A stretch of 64,000 nucleotides of DNA from Streptomyces daqingensis (GCF_014645895.1 NZ_BMMP01000006.1:275979-339978), one strand, 5' to 3'. Positions 1 to 9,549 are shown, counted from the stretch's first letter. Notes: generated by a model not told the origin, from the letters alone. Made by a program: numbers and translations.

Positions 1-713
1 GCGAGGAAGCCCTGGGTGTCGCCGTCCGCGATGAAGCAGATGTCGTGGCTGTCGGGCTTATTCGCGACGGCGAGGCCGCGGCGCTCGGCCTCCTCGCGGA
101 TCTCGTCCTTGCTGGTGAGGGTGTCGCCGAGGGGGAACATGGCGTGGGCGAGCTGCCGGGCGTCCAGCACGCCCAGTACGTAGCTCTGGTCCTTGGCGGC
201 GTCGCTGGCGCGGTGCAGCTCGCGGGTGCCGTCGTCGCGGGTGACGACTGTCGCGTAGTGGCCCGTGCACACCGCGTCGAAGCCCAGCGCGAGCGCCTTG
301 TCCAGCAGGGCCGCGAACTTGATCTTCTCGTTGCAGCGCAGGCAGGGGTTGGGGGTGCGGCCCGCCTCGTACTCGGCGACGAAGTCCTCGACGACGTCCT
401 CGCGGAAGCGCTCCGCCAGGTCCCAGACGTAGAAGGGGATGCCGATGACGTCGGCGGCGCGGCGCGCGTCGCGCGAGTCCTCGATGGTGCAGCAGCCGCG
501 GGCGCCCGTGCGGAAGGACTTCGGGTTGGCGGAGAGGGCCAGGTGCACGCCCGTGACGTCGTGGCCGGCCTCGGCCGCGCGGGCGGCGGCCACGGCGGAG
601 TCGACGCCGCCGGACATGGCAGCGAGCACGCGCAGCCTGGGGGCGTCCCCGGCCGGAGGCTGGGGACGGGCGGCGCGGGCAGGGGGCGTGGAGCTGCTGG
701 AGGCGTCAGTCAT
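1..713 (-). CDS. mnmA: tRNA-specific 2-thiouridylase MnmA (N-terminal part, runs off window)
   Basis: This enzyme adds sulfur to uridine 34 of Lys, Glu and Gln tRNAs in the cytoplasm, using ATP and persulfide sulfur from a cysteine desulfurase. About 237 codons are visible. An Ala/Pro-rich stretch of about 27 residues comes first, then the PP-loop [15 protein letters not shown], a [20 protein letters not shown] segment, and the [12 protein letters not shown] motif with the catalytic-type Cys. Further on come GHYATV and KDQSYVLG, typical of the family. The ATG start is followed by the low-complexity leader common in actinomycete MnmA. A cysteine desulfurase in the same orientation lies about 9 kb upstream, which fits the usual sulfur-relay pairing although several unrelated genes intervene. 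The C-terminal tRNA-binding domain lies outside the window. Confidence 0.95.
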   Translation of the reverse strand, partial: MTDASSSSTPPARAARPQPPAGDAPRLRVLAAMSGGVDSAVAAARAAEAGHDVTGVHLALSANPKSFRTGARGCCTIEDSRDARRAADVIGIPFYVWDLAERFREDVVEDFVAEYEAGRTPNPCLRCNEKIKFAALLDKALALGFDAVCTGHYATVVTRDDGTRELHRASDAAKDQSYVLGVLDARQLAHAMFPLGDTLTSKDEIREEAERRGLAVANKPDSHDICFIADGDTQGFL

Positions 714-815
714 AACCCGTCCAGAGTAGAGGGAAACGCTCGCGCTCCCCGCACGGAGTGGCAAGCGGTCCCCCCGGGTGGAACCAGTCCGCGCCCCGGA
801 TGCGTTGTGACCGGT

Positions 816-1463
816 ATGGCTTCGATCTCCCGGCGCACCCTCCTCATATCCGGCGGCGCAGCGACAGTGGTCACAGCAGGGGCGCTGACCTGGGACAAGA
901 CGTCCCGGCTGTGGTGGCGGATCCCGGGTGTCGACAAGCAGCGCACCGAGGGGGAGGTGGATCAGCCGGGTGTGCGCTGGATCGCCGCCTCGGAGGCGAA
1001 TCTCCGCTTCGCCGACCGTCCCGCCGACTACACGATCGACCGCGTGGTCGTGCACGTCACGCAGAGCGACTTCCCGACCGCGGTGAAGGTCTTCCGCGAT
1101 CCTCTGCACGCGTCGGCCACCCACTACGTGGTCCGGGCGCGGGACGGGCGGACGGTGCAGATGGTGCGGGAGCTGGATGTGGCGTACCACGCGGGGAACC
1201 GCTCGTACAACGAGCGGAGCATCGGCATCGAGCACGAGGGCTTCGTCGACCGCCCGGAGAACTTCACCGACGAGATGTACCGCTCCTCGGCGCGGCTGAC
1301 GGCCCGCATCTGCAAGAAGTACGACATCCCCGTGGACCGGGAGCACATCGTCGGGCACAACGAGGTCCCGGGCGCGGACCACACCGACCCCGGTCCGCAC
1401 TGGGACTGGAAGCGCTACATGCGCTACGTGCGGGAGGCGCGCGGCGGTCTCGGCGCGAGCTGA
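816..1463 (+). CDS. Secreted N-acetylmuramoyl-L-alanine amidase (Amidase_2/PGRP type)
   Basis: Predicted to be a 215-residue zinc amidase that cleaves the bond between muramic acid and L-alanine in peptidoglycan outside the cell. The N-terminus [20 protein letters not shown] is a twin-Arg-like signal region followed by a hydrophobic core. The catalytic domain begins near residue 50. Candidate zinc ligands are His80 in VVVHVTQSD and His189 in GADHTDPG, with Asp191 following. SIGIEHEGF and IVGHNEVPG match the family. An in-frame GTG lies nine bases upstream, but the ATG gives the cleaner signal peptide. It is divergent from mnmA with about 100 bp between them, and convergent with the acylase gene, separated from it by a strong shared terminator. 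Confidence 0.88.
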   Translation: MASISRRTLLISGGAATVVTAGALTWDKTSRLWWRIPGVDKQRTEGEVDQPGVRWIAASEANLRFADRPADYTIDRVVVHVTQSDFPTAVKVFRDPLHASATHYVVRARDGRTVQMVRELDVAYHAGNRSYNERSIGIEHEGFVDRPENFTDEMYRSSARLTARICKKYDIPVDREHIVGHNEVPGADHTDPGPHWDWKRYMRYVREARGGLGAS

Positions 1464-1544
1464 CCGCGCCGCCGTCCCGTGGCCGCGCCGCCGCCGTCCC
1501 CCGGCCCGCGGCACCGCCGGACTGAGACCGCGCCGGACCGGGAA

Positions 1545-1592
1545 GGCCGTGCCGCCGCCCCTTCCGGTGTCCGGAGGGGCGGCGGCACGGCC
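1545..1592. terminator. Bidirectional terminator hairpin
   Basis: A 23-base left arm and a 22-base right arm pair completely except for one bulged T. The loop is TGT. It sits between two convergent genes (amidase and penicillin acylase family) and can serve both. There is no T tract, as is usual for Streptomyces hairpin terminators. Confidence 0.85.
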
Positions 1593-1613
1593 GGGGGCCT
1601 CACACGCCGAGGG

Positions 1614-4553
1614 CTACTGCCCCGAGCGGCGGGCGGGGAACTCGACCACCTGCTGGTAGGTGGGCCGGTTCTGCCAGGCGATCCGCGGGACGGTGATGCC
1701 GCCCATGGAGCGGTGCACGATCGAGTCGGCGCACACCTGGTCGCCCGCGTCGCACTCCTTGTCGCCGGGGTACGTCTCCTCGGCGGGGGTGGCGACCGCG
1801 TCCGACAGCGTGCTCAGCAGCACCTTCCGGCACTCCTCGAGCGAGCCCTTGCCGCAGTACTCCCTGTCCAGCGGCGACGCGACGTCCTCGCCCTGCACCG
1901 CCCGCAGGTCCTTCTCGACGAAGGACCACCAGCCGTGCTGCATCGCGGAACCCTTGTGCGGCTGGCTCCCTCCGACGCCTCCGCCGCCTCCTCCGCCGCC
2001 GTTCTGACCGCCCGACGGGGACTCGTTCACGGGGGTGACCCCGGTGAGCGACTTGTAGAGGTCCTCGCCCAGCACGGGCTTGAACTGCCCCTCGACCAGC
2101 AGCGGCCACCAGGCGTCCAGCGTCCGGATGGCTTCCGCGTGCTCGTACTCGCCGTCGTCCTTCGCGGCCTCGCGCCGCAGGGATCCCGACTTCTCCCAGG
2201 TGCGCAGCTTCTCGACTGCCGCGGCCTGTTCGGGGTCGGTGATCTCGCCGGAGCCGATGACGTCGAGGAGTTCGGGGAGCACCTTCTCCGCCCGCAGGTC
2301 GGCGACGGCGGCCTCCTCCATGGCCTTGACGAGGTCGGCGCGCGTCACTCCGCCCTTCTCGACGAGTGCGGAGACCCGCTTGTCGAGCAGGTCGCCCCGG
2401 TGGACGGAGCCGCTGCCCCAGCCCGAGGTGAAGCTCTTGGCCTGCTTGTTGTTCCAGTTGACGTAGTACCCCTGGTCGACCGACTGCGGGTGCTCCGCGG
2501 GCGGGGTGACGGCCGACGTGTTGGTCGTCGGGTCCCAGTCCTTCCATTCGTTCGCGGCCGTCGCGAGGATCGGCTTGTCGGGGTCGGTGCCCGGCGAACG
2601 GACGGGATTCGTACCGGAGTTGTAGTAGGCGGTGTGCTCGGCGTCCGCGTAGAACCAGTTGAAGGTGTAGCCGATGTCCTGCGCCGCCTCCTGGAAGCTG
2701 GCCGCGGAGGTGATCGCCGACGGGTCGTTGAACTTCTGGAAGCCGATGACCGAGTCGGCGTCGTGCTGGTACGTGGAGCGCAGCGCCGTGAAGGCGACGG
2801 GCTTGCCCTTCACGGTGCCGGTGTGGCTGACCAGGCCGTACGCCGACCGCAGGCTCACCAGGTCGTACGACCCGGCCTCCGTCGAGTCGGCGAGGGTGGG
2901 TTTCCACTCGTTGTGCTTGGTCAGCTTCTCGAAGGGCGTGCACTTGCCGCGGAACATGTAGCTGCGCGAGTCGGTGGTGGGTTCCTCGCCGGACTCCTCG
3001 CAGAGTTCGACCGCGAAGGTGTCGGTGATGTCCTGGCTCGCGGAGGTGGCGCTCCACGAGTAGTCGAGTCCGCGGCCGAGTTCGACGTAGAAGCTGAGGC
3101 CGGGGAAGGACGCACCGCGGGAGCGGAGCCCCGGGCCGTCGAGCTCCTGTACCATCATGATCTGCGGCGAGTAGTAGGCGGTCTGCGGCCCGTAGACGGC
3201 GATGGGGTTGCCGGATGCGGTGTGCTCTCCGGAGACCACGAGGGCGTTGGACATGCCCTTCTTCGACGTGATCAGGTCGGCGGGCAGGACGCCCTGCTTC
3301 TTCTCCTTCCCGGCCGCCTTCTCGCTCCCGGTGCCGGTCTCGTTCTGGGAGTGGTCGAAGGCCGTGACCGATCCCGCTTCAGGGGTGGCGACGCCCTTGG
3401 GGTCGCTCGGCGACTCCGCGTACGGGAACTCCTTACCGTGCACGGTGGTCGTGGCCTCGGAGTCGTTCTGGGCGCGCCAGGCGGCGTACGCCTTCTCGCC
3501 GTCCGCCTTGCCGTACTGGCTCTCGAACGCCAACTCGGCCAGGGCGTTGCCGACTTCGCCGCCACCGCCGTTGCCGAAGATCGAGCCGATGACGGACGCG
3601 ATGGCGACGACGTCGGTGATCTTGAAATCGGCGATCTTCGAGCCGTGGCCGGTCAGCACGTACTCGCCGGGGTAGTTGAGCGCTCCGACGGTGTCGTCGA
3701 TGAACTCGTTGATGCCGCTGACGTAGTTCTGGATGTCCTCGTACGCCTGGGCGCCGCGCTTGCCGGAGTTGCGTATCCGCTCGACCTGGTTCTCCAGGTC
3801 CTGCTCGGAGTACGGCGCCACCGCCCACAGGCTCTGCTCCAGCGACCTGTTGCCCTCCGCGCCGCCCGCGAACGAGGACAGTTCGCCGCGTCCGACGTGC
3901 CGCAGGATGTCCATGAGCCACAAGCGGTCCTGGCCGGCGGCGTATCCGGCCCCGAACTCGGTGCCCGCGCGGGTGGTCCCCTTGATGTGCGGGGTGCCGG
4001 TGGCCTTGTCGCGGGTGATGGTGACGTCGTCGCGGGGCGACTTCACGCTCTCGACCTGGTCCTCCGGGACGCCGAAGGAGGCGTCGTTGAAGTAGTCGGA
4101 GAGCTGCTCCTCGGTGAGACCCGAGTAGTCGTGCAACAGGTCGTCGTACGGGGCCAGTTGGTCGGCCGAATGCTTCGGGCGGGTGCCGATCGTCTTGTGC
4201 AGCAGGATCCCCGCCAGCGTGGCGTGGCCGTTCTGGCCGGCCGGGAGGATGTCGCCGCACTGCCCCTGGCAGGGGTCCTCGGCGGCGGCAGCGGCGGCTG
4301 CCCTCTTCTCAGCCGCGGCCGCGAACGCCGGCGCGGAACCGCTGACGAGGGGGGCGAGCAGCGCGGCGGCGGCCACACCGACCGTGACGGCCCTGGCCTT
4401 CGTCGCAGCGGACCTCGTCGAAGAGGTCCTCACCGCAAGCGACTTCGGGGTGTGCGCTTTCGGGGTGAGGGCTCGTGTGAGTGCGGCCCTGGCCCGGGTG
4501 GCGGCTGCCCTCGCGGAGCGGGCTCTGCCGGACGGAGCGCGGGAAGGTTTCAC
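1614..4553 (-). CDS. Secreted penicillin acylase family protein (Ntn hydrolase)
   Basis: A 979-residue precursor of the penicillin acylase/AHL acylase/lipopeptide deacylase family, which hydrolyses amide-linked acyl groups. The alpha-subunit region shows GTPHIKG and GYAAGQDRLWLMDI. The predicted autoprocessing site is GMSNALVVSG, where Ser435 would become the N-terminal nucleophile of the beta subunit. The N-terminus is long and basic (about 55 residues) before the hydrophobic core VTVGVAAAALLAPLVSG and an ASAPAFA-like cleavage site, so it is exported. A poly-Gly linker (eight consecutive Gly) lies at about residue 860. The GTG start follows AGGAG at a good distance. The substrate cannot be told from sequence: beta-lactam side chains, acyl-homoserine lactones and lipopeptide tails are all possible. 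Confidence 0.9.
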   Translation of the reverse strand: MKPSRAPSGRARSARAAATRARAALTRALTPKAHTPKSLAVRTSSTRSAATKARAVTVGVAAAALLAPLVSGSAPAFAAAAEKRAAAAAAAEDPCQGQCGDILPAGQNGHATLAGILLHKTIGTRPKHSADQLAPYDDLLHDYSGLTEEQLSDYFNDASFGVPEDQVESVKSPRDDVTITRDKATGTPHIKGTTRAGTEFGAGYAAGQDRLWLMDILRHVGRGELSSFAGGAEGNRSLEQSLWAVAPYSEQDLENQVERIRNSGKRGAQAYEDIQNYVSGINEFIDDTVGALNYPGEYVLTGHGSKIADFKITDVVAIASVIGSIFGNGGGGEVGNALAELAFESQYGKADGEKAYAAWRAQNDSEATTTVHGKEFPYAESPSDPKGVATPEAGSVTAFDHSQNETGTGSEKAAGKEKKQGVLPADLITSKKGMSNALVVSGEHTASGNPIAVYGPQTAYYSPQIMMVQELDGPGLRSRGASFPGLSFYVELGRGLDYSWSATSASQDITDTFAVELCEESGEEPTTDSRSYMFRGKCTPFEKLTKHNEWKPTLADSTEAGSYDLVSLRSAYGLVSHTGTVKGKPVAFTALRSTYQHDADSVIGFQKFNDPSAITSAASFQEAAQDIGYTFNWFYADAEHTAYYNSGTNPVRSPGTDPDKPILATAANEWKDWDPTTNTSAVTPPAEHPQSVDQGYYVNWNNKQAKSFTSGWGSGSVHRGDLLDKRVSALVEKGGVTRADLVKAMEEAAVADLRAEKVLPELLDVIGSGEITDPEQAAAVEKLRTWEKSGSLRREAAKDDGEYEHAEAIRTLDAWWPLLVEGQFKPVLGEDLYKSLTGVTPVNESPSGGQNGGGGGGGGVGGSQPHKGSAMQHGWWSFVEKDLRAVQGEDVASPLDREYCGKGSLEECRKVLLSTLSDAVATPAEETYPGDKECDAGDQVCADSIVHRSMGGITVPRIAWQNRPTYQQVVEFPARRSGQ

Positions 4554-4611
4554 CGGGATCTCCTGTGGGGGTGAGACGCGGCAAGCGTGCGAGGAACGTT
4601 AATGCGCGTTA

Positions 4612-4625
4612 CTACCCCTGGGTAG
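4612..4625. promoter_or_regulatory. Palindrome CTACCC-ct-GGGTAG upstream of the acylase gene
   Basis: A perfect 6+2+6 inverted repeat about 60 bases upstream of the acylase GTG start. Its size and position suit a repressor site at the promoter. The binding protein is unknown. Confidence 0.35.
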
Positions 4626-4748
4626 AGTCCTGCCGCCGTTAATCACACAGCCACAAAGGGCCATTGACGTGAGCGGTGGTGTTCCCCTCCCCTCCCGGCG
4701 GTTGCGGGCGAGCTGTCCCCTCCACGGGACGTTCGCGCCGCTCTCAGC

Positions 4749-4789
4749 GCGGAGGGGCCGCCCGGCGGAAAGCCGGACGGCCCCTCCGC
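4749..4789 (-). terminator. Terminator of the secreted propeller-like gene
   Basis: The arms GCGGAGGGGCCG and CGGCCCCTCCGC are extended inward by a 5-bp stem after one mismatch, with a GGAAA loop. It lies just downstream of the stop codon of the minus-strand gene that ends at 4826. Confidence 0.8.
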
Positions 4790-4825
4790 GGGCCTGCCGT
4801 GTGCCTCAGTGACCGGCGCCCCGGT

Positions 4826-6046
4826 TCACCCGGCGTCGTAGCTCAGGATCGCGCCCCGGCGGAAGTTGGCGTCGCCGTAGGCTCCGAGCTCGATCACGCC
4901 GGTGCTCCAGACCTGCTTCGTACCGGGGACGTGGACGGTCTCGTCGGGCCAGAAGCGCTGCTTCTTGTCTACCTCCTCGACCTTGCCCGACCTGCCGGGA
5001 ACCGGCTTGTGCCTGGCGATCTCCCGCAGCTCGCCGTCCGCCGCCATGTGCCAGTAGCGGCCCAGCACCAGCCCGCCCGCGCCGTCGGGGGCGAACTCCT
5101 CCGAGGCCTTCTCCGCCGCGTCGGCCGGTCCTTCCTTCCACTCCTTGCCGTCCCAGCGCAACAGGATCGGCTCCTCCTCCGGCTCGGGGCCGCCCTCGCC
5201 GTGGTTGAAGGTGTGCGTGCCCACCGCCCACACCTCGTCCCCGGAGACGGCGACGGCGGAGTCGAGGCTCGCCGACTCCTCCGGCGGCGCGGGGTCGGGG
5301 AAGTGGTACTCCGGGGTCTTCTCCAGCTTCCACTCCTCGCCGTCCCAGTGCATCGCCGCGGGCTGGCTCAGCGGTCCGCTGTCGTCGGACGTCTCGCGGA
5401 AGCCGACCGCCCAGACGTCGTCCGGGCTGACGCCCGCCAACGAAAGCCCGACGGCGGGGAGTTGCGACTCGGTCCACTTGGTTCCGTCCCAGTGGTGGAC
5501 GCTCTTGTCGTGACCCAGGACCCACGCGTCGTCGGCCGCGAGGACGGCCGCCCCGCGGTTCGACGGGGACCCCTCCGCGTCGGGAGCGGGCATCGCCGTC
5601 CACTTCTCGCCGTCGAAACGGAAGGCGAGCGAGCCTGACTGGTCGTTCTCGGTGGCGAACAGCCAGACGTTGTCGGGTGCCGAGCCCTCGATCTGGCTCA
5701 GCGACGCTCCCGCCGCCTCCTTCGGCAGCTCGCTCGGCTTCCACTCGCCTCCGTCGCGGTGCAGCAGGACCTGCTCGGGGTCGCCGCCGGCGCCGTCCTC
5801 GCTGGAGGTGCCTATCGCCCAGCCCTCGCTCTTCGACAGGGCCGCGATATCGGTGAGTTCGGCGCTCAGCGACTCGCTGTAGTAGTCGACGTCCATCGCG
5901 GCGGCGGCCTTGGCTGACGAGGCGGGCGCCCCCTCAGCGGCAGACTGGCCGGGGGCCGGCTCGCCGGCGAACGCCGTCTGGTACCCGACGCCCGCCAGGG
6001 CTGCGAGGGCGAGCGCGGCAGCGGCCTTGAGATGCAACGGTTTCAT
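4826..6046 (-). CDS. Secreted propeller-like repeat protein of unknown function
   Basis: A 406-residue exported protein. The N-terminus MKPLHLKAAAALALAALAGV is followed by a likely cleavage region around AFAGEP. The rest alternates two short motifs about 40-60 residues apart. One has the form DxVWAVG (DNVWLFA, DDAWVLG, DDVWAVG, DEVWAVG, KQVWSTG). The other has the form WDGxxW (FDGEKWT, WDGTKWT, WDGEEWK, WDGKEWK). This spacing suggests blades of a beta-propeller of the galactose-oxidase/Kelch-like type found in actinomycete secreted proteins. No catalytic residues can be assigned. The ATG follows GAGGGG. It lies downstream of the PLP decarboxylase gene but after a 215-bp gap, so it is probably a separate transcript. 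Confidence 0.65.
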   Translation of the reverse strand: MKPLHLKAAAALALAALAGVGYQTAFAGEPAPGQSAAEGAPASSAKAAAAMDVDYYSESLSAELTDIAALSKSEGWAIGTSSEDGAGGDPEQVLLHRDGGEWKPSELPKEAAGASLSQIEGSAPDNVWLFATENDQSGSLAFRFDGEKWTAMPAPDAEGSPSNRGAAVLAADDAWVLGHDKSVHHWDGTKWTESQLPAVGLSLAGVSPDDVWAVGFRETSDDSGPLSQPAAMHWDGEEWKLEKTPEYHFPDPAPPEESASLDSAVAVSGDEVWAVGTHTFNHGEGGPEPEEEPILLRWDGKEWKEGPADAAEKASEEFAPDGAGGLVLGRYWHMAADGELREIARHKPVPGRSGKVEEVDKKQRFWPDETVHVPGTKQVWSTGVIELGAYGDANFRRGAILSYDAG

Positions 6047-6261
6047 GCTTCCCCTCTGAGTTGTGCGGTCGTTCGCGGAAGCCTCCGCCGTGCCGGTCAC
6101 GCACGGCTCCCCCGTCACGGTGGCAACCCGGTCAACTGAGCGGACGTAGCCGTGAAGACACGCGGTTGCAGAGGGGGGCCATGCGCTTGCTCACACGCCG
6201 CGCCCACGCCTGCGGGCCGGACACCGTGCCGGGCAGGCGCCACGCACTCGGCGCCGTCCCG

Positions 6262-7815
6262 TCAGATCCGGAAGACGGAGCCGACGAACTCCGAGAGAAG
6301 CCGCTCCTGCAGTGCCTGCGGCAGGGCGTCCAGCAGCACCAGCACGGGCGCCATCCGCTGCGGCAGCCGCGCGTCGCCGTCCTCGCCGCCCCCGAGTCCC
6401 GCGTACGCCAGGACGGCCGAGACCTCCTCCGGCCCCAGCGTCGACGGGTCGAGCCCGGCGGCCAGTTCGACCAGTCCGGGATCGGCCTGGACGGGGGGCA
6501 GCGCCCGTGCCGCGGTCAGCGCCTCGGCCAAGTCGGCCAGGAGCGCGTCGACTTGACCGACCGTGGCGGGGGTCAGCGTCAGATGGAGGTTGGGCGGCAT
6601 CCCCTCGAACTCGAGCTGCGGCTGCAGGTACCAGCCGCGTACGCGCATCTCGTCCGCGAGATGCAGCAGCAGGCTCAAGTCCCCTCCCCCGCCCGCGTCT
6701 TCCGCGGCCGCGAGCGTGAACGCGACGAGCCCCGCCTCCGGTTCGCCCAGCACGCGGACGCCCTCGACCGCCCGCAGTCCCGCGAGCAGCCGGTCGGAGG
6801 CGTCGGCGACCTGACCCGCCAGCGCCGTGTACCCGTCCTCCCCCACGTGCCGCAGCACGGCCCACGCCTGTGCGAGCAGGCCCGCGGCCTTCGTGCCCTG
6901 GACGGTCGGGTTGACCACGGGGTACCCGGGCCAGCCGGCGTGTGCGAAGTACTGGTACCGGCGCAGCTCGGCGTCGCGGTAGAGCACCACGGACGCGCCC
7001 TTGTCGGCGTATCCGTACTTGTGCAGGTCGACGGAGAGCGACGTCACGCCCGGCACCGTCATCCCGAAGTCCGGCACCTCCCGTCCGGCGCGGCGCAGAT
7101 AGGGCAGGAGCCAGCCTCCGATGCAGGCGTCCACATGGCAGAGCACTCCGCGGTCGGCGGCGAGGCCGGCGATCTGGGCCACCGGGTCGATGACACCGTG
7201 CGCGTACGAAGGCGCCGACGCGACGACCAGGGCGGTCCGTTCGGTGACGGCGGCGGCCGTCGCCTCGGCGTCGGCCCGGTAGGTCCCGCGGTCCACGGGG
7301 ACGACGACCGGCTCCACTCCGAGGTAGGCCGCCGCCTTGTGGAAGGCCGCGTGCGCGGTGGAGGGCAGCACCAACTCCGGTTCCCGCACGCCCCGTTCTG
7401 CCCGGGCGTGGTCGCGTGCCGTCTTGACGGCCAGCAGGATGCTCTCCGTGCCGCCGCTGGTGAACGTGCCCTGTGTGCCGGGCGCGCCGAGGAGGGCGGC
7501 GGCGGCGCGTATCAGGTCGTTCTCCAGCCGGGCGACGCTCGGAAACACCGTCATGTCCAGGCCGTTGACGGTCGCGTACTCCGAGTACGCGGCGGCGGCG
7601 AGCGCGTCGAGGCCCTCGATGCCCGCGTCGTAGACGTAGGCGAAGGTCCGGCCGCCGCGGGTGGGGGCGTCCGAGCCGCGCAGCGCGCGCAGCTCCTCCA
7701 GTACCTCCGCGGCGGGAAGGCCGCCCGGAAGCGCGGTGGGCGGCGGTCCGGCGGCCGGCTGCCCGGCGGCGGGCGGGGCGTGGGTGTCTGCGGGGTGCGG
7801 GAGTTCACTCGGCAC
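6262..7815 (-). CDS. PLP-dependent decarboxylase/lyase, sphingosine-1-phosphate lyase-like
   Basis: A 517-residue fold-type I PLP enzyme. The cofactor lysine is Lys266 in SVDLHKYGYADKGAS, the signature of sphingosine-1-phosphate lyase and related group II decarboxylases. FTSGGTESILLAV (phosphate-binding region, residues about 118-130) and CHVDACIGGW (ring Asp229) support this. About 35 N-terminal residues are Pro/Ala-rich. The GTG start lies 11 bases inside the end of the upstream MFS gene, with GGAGG about 11 bases before it, so the two genes are probably translated from one message. Relatives are often labelled aspartate aminotransferase family, but the motif favours an aldehyde-releasing lyase or an amino acid decarboxylase. 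The substrate is unknown, though the coupled carrier may import it. Confidence 0.82.
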   Translation of the reverse strand: MPSELPHPADTHAPPAAGQPAAGPPPTALPGGLPAAEVLEELRALRGSDAPTRGGRTFAYVYDAGIEGLDALAAAAYSEYATVNGLDMTVFPSVARLENDLIRAAAALLGAPGTQGTFTSGGTESILLAVKTARDHARAERGVREPELVLPSTAHAAFHKAAAYLGVEPVVVPVDRGTYRADAEATAAAVTERTALVVASAPSYAHGVIDPVAQIAGLAADRGVLCHVDACIGGWLLPYLRRAGREVPDFGMTVPGVTSLSVDLHKYGYADKGASVVLYRDAELRRYQYFAHAGWPGYPVVNPTVQGTKAAGLLAQAWAVLRHVGEDGYTALAGQVADASDRLLAGLRAVEGVRVLGEPEAGLVAFTLAAAEDAGGGGDLSLLLHLADEMRVRGWYLQPQLEFEGMPPNLHLTLTPATVGQVDALLADLAEALTAARALPPVQADPGLVELAAGLDPSTLGPEEVSAVLAYAGLGGGEDGDARLPQRMAPVLVLLDALPQALQERLLSEFVGSVFRI

Positions 7816-9286
7816 GGTCGGTCTCGTCCTCCGGTGTGTCGGTACGGTCGTGCCCGCCTTCGCGCGGCCCCGCCCCGGGGGCGGAAGGGGCGCCGGCGGG
7901 GTGTTCCTCGTAGCGGTGCAGGAGCCACAGGCTCACCGCCGCCAGCGCGGCGGGCAGCAGGCTCATCCCCAGGGTGATGCCGGTGAGCGCGGAACCGGGC
8001 TGGGCCGCCTGGTGCCCGGCCTCGGAGGAGCGGAAGCCGGTCACGGCGAGCACCGCCGCGAAGGCCCCCGCGCCGAGCGCGAAGGCCAGCGTCTCGGCGG
8101 CCGTCCACAACCCCGTGAAGGTCGCGGCGCGTCGGCGTCCCGTACGGGCCGCGTCGGCGGCGAGGTTGTCCGCCAGCATGCGCAGCGGCAGCAACTGCAG
8201 CCCGCCGTAGGCGACACCGACGGCGGCGACGGCCCCGTACGCGGTCCACGGCCCGGCCCACGGCGTCGCGACGAGAGCTGCCGCCGCCGTGAGGAAGAGC
8301 GAACTGGCCCAGAACTGGGCCGACTTGACCCCCCGGCTGCGTGCCAGCCGGTTCCACAGCGGCATGACGAGCGCCAGCGGGCCGATCATGCAGGCGAACA
8401 GCGGCGTGACGGCGCCCGCCGACCCGAGGACGTACGTCGCGAAGTACTGCACTCCCGCGAGCATCACGCCGACGGCGAGCGCCTGCGCGGTCCACATCCC
8501 GGCGAGGTGGAGGAAGGGCCGGTTCCCGCGTGCCGCCGCCAACTGCCCCCGCAGGGAGGGTTCCGCGGTGCTCCGCGTGACGACCGGCGCCCGGCGCGTC
8601 GCGAACCACGCCCCGAACATCCCGGCCGCGAGCAGCGCGGCCACGGCGAGGCCCATCAGCCGGTAGCCCGACGGCACGTCACGGCCGCCCGCGTGGGCGA
8701 TCGCCGGCGCCACCGCGCCCGACAGCAGGATCGCGGACCCGAGGAAGGCGACGCGCCAGCCGAGGACCCTGCCGCGCTCCTCGGTATCGTCCGTCATCTC
8801 CGCGGGCATCGTCACGTACGGGACCTGGAAGACGGCGTACGCGGTGGCCGCGAGCAGGAAGAGCAGCGCGGCGTATCCCGCGGCGGCCATGCCGCGCAGC
8901 GGCGGAGCGGCGAAGATCAGCGCGAAGAGCGGCGGCAGCGTGCACGCCCCGGCCAGCAGGAACGGGCGGCGCGGCCCGCCCCGGAACCGGCTGCGGTCGG
9001 AGAGGGCGCCGACCACGGGGTTGATCAGTACGTCCCATGCCTTGGGCAGGAAGAGGGCCACCCCCGCGGCGGCGGCGGGGACGGCCATGACGTTCGTGAG
9101 GTAGTAGAGCAGCAGCAGCCCCGGCACGGTGGCGAAGGTGCCCGTACAGAGGGAGCCCAGGCCGTAGCCGACGCGTACGGACGCGGGCAGCCCGGGGCTC
9201 GCGGCCGGTGCACGGCCGCCACCGCTGTCACGGGCTGCGCCTCCCACCGGGCGTGCCCGGCCGGGGACTTCACCGCCGGCAACCAC
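7805..9286 (-). CDS. MFS transporter (GPH-like cation symporter family)
   Basis: A membrane carrier of about 493 residues with roughly 12 transmembrane segments. The motif DVLINPVVGALSDRSRFRGGPRRPFLL after the second helix is typical of the glycoside-pentoside-hexuronide:cation group, as is the first helix VGYGLGSLCTGTFATVPGLLLLYYLTNV. The frame is open further upstream, to a possible start at 9406. I chose the GTG at 9286 because AGGAGG precedes it by seven bases; a shorter protein is also possible. The C-terminus is hydrophilic and overlaps the start of the decarboxylase gene by 11 bases. The substrate may be an amine, lipid-like compound or sugar and cannot be read from the sequence. Confidence 0.8.
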   Translation of the reverse strand: MVAGGEVPGRARPVGGAARDSGGGRAPAASPGLPASVRVGYGLGSLCTGTFATVPGLLLLYYLTNVMAVPAAAAGVALFLPKAWDVLINPVVGALSDRSRFRGGPRRPFLLAGACTLPPLFALIFAAPPLRGMAAAGYAALLFLLAATAYAVFQVPYVTMPAEMTDDTEERGRVLGWRVAFLGSAILLSGAVAPAIAHAGGRDVPSGYRLMGLAVAALLAAGMFGAWFATRRAPVVTRSTAEPSLRGQLAAARGNRPFLHLAGMWTAQALAVGVMLAGVQYFATYVLGSAGAVTPLFACMIGPLALVMPLWNRLARSRGVKSAQFWASSLFLTAAAALVATPWAGPWTAYGAVAAVGVAYGGLQLLPLRMLADNLAADAARTGRRRAATFTGLWTAAETLAFALGAGAFAAVLAVTGFRSSEAGHQAAQPGSALTGITLGMSLLPAALAAVSLWLLHRYEEHPAGAPSAPGAGPREGGHDRTDTPEDETDRAE

Positions 9287-9472
9287 TGGATGGCCTCCTC
9301 TGGGGCGGAAGCGCCGGACGCGCGCCGCGCCGGACCGGGCGCAGCTCCGCGCGGCCGATCCGGTTGCCGGGCTGACCCGGGCTGACGCGACGGCGGCGCG
9401 CCGCACGCCGCCCGCGCTGCCGGCGCATCAGTCAACGGCACCCGGCGCCGCGCGTCCAGAGCCTGCTCGCAA

Positions 9473-9491
9473 CGGGCCGGAACCCGGCCCG
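9473..9491 (-). terminator. Terminator hairpin after the cysteine desulfurase gene
   Basis: CGGGCCGG pairs with CCGGCCCG around an AAC loop (8 bp). It lies 59 bases downstream of the minus-strand cysteine desulfurase stop codon. Confidence 0.6.
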
Positions 9492-9549
9492 CGTGACGAC
9501 GCGCGCGACGGCCCGCGTCAGGACCTGCAGACGCCGGGCGACGAGCCGC

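Noticed and set aside
1479..4574. Open frame of over 1000 codons on the plus strand opposite the acylase gene
   Set aside because: It is the antisense mirror of a G/C-rich gene with strong third-position bias. Its product is low-complexity and has no motif, SD or conserved start.
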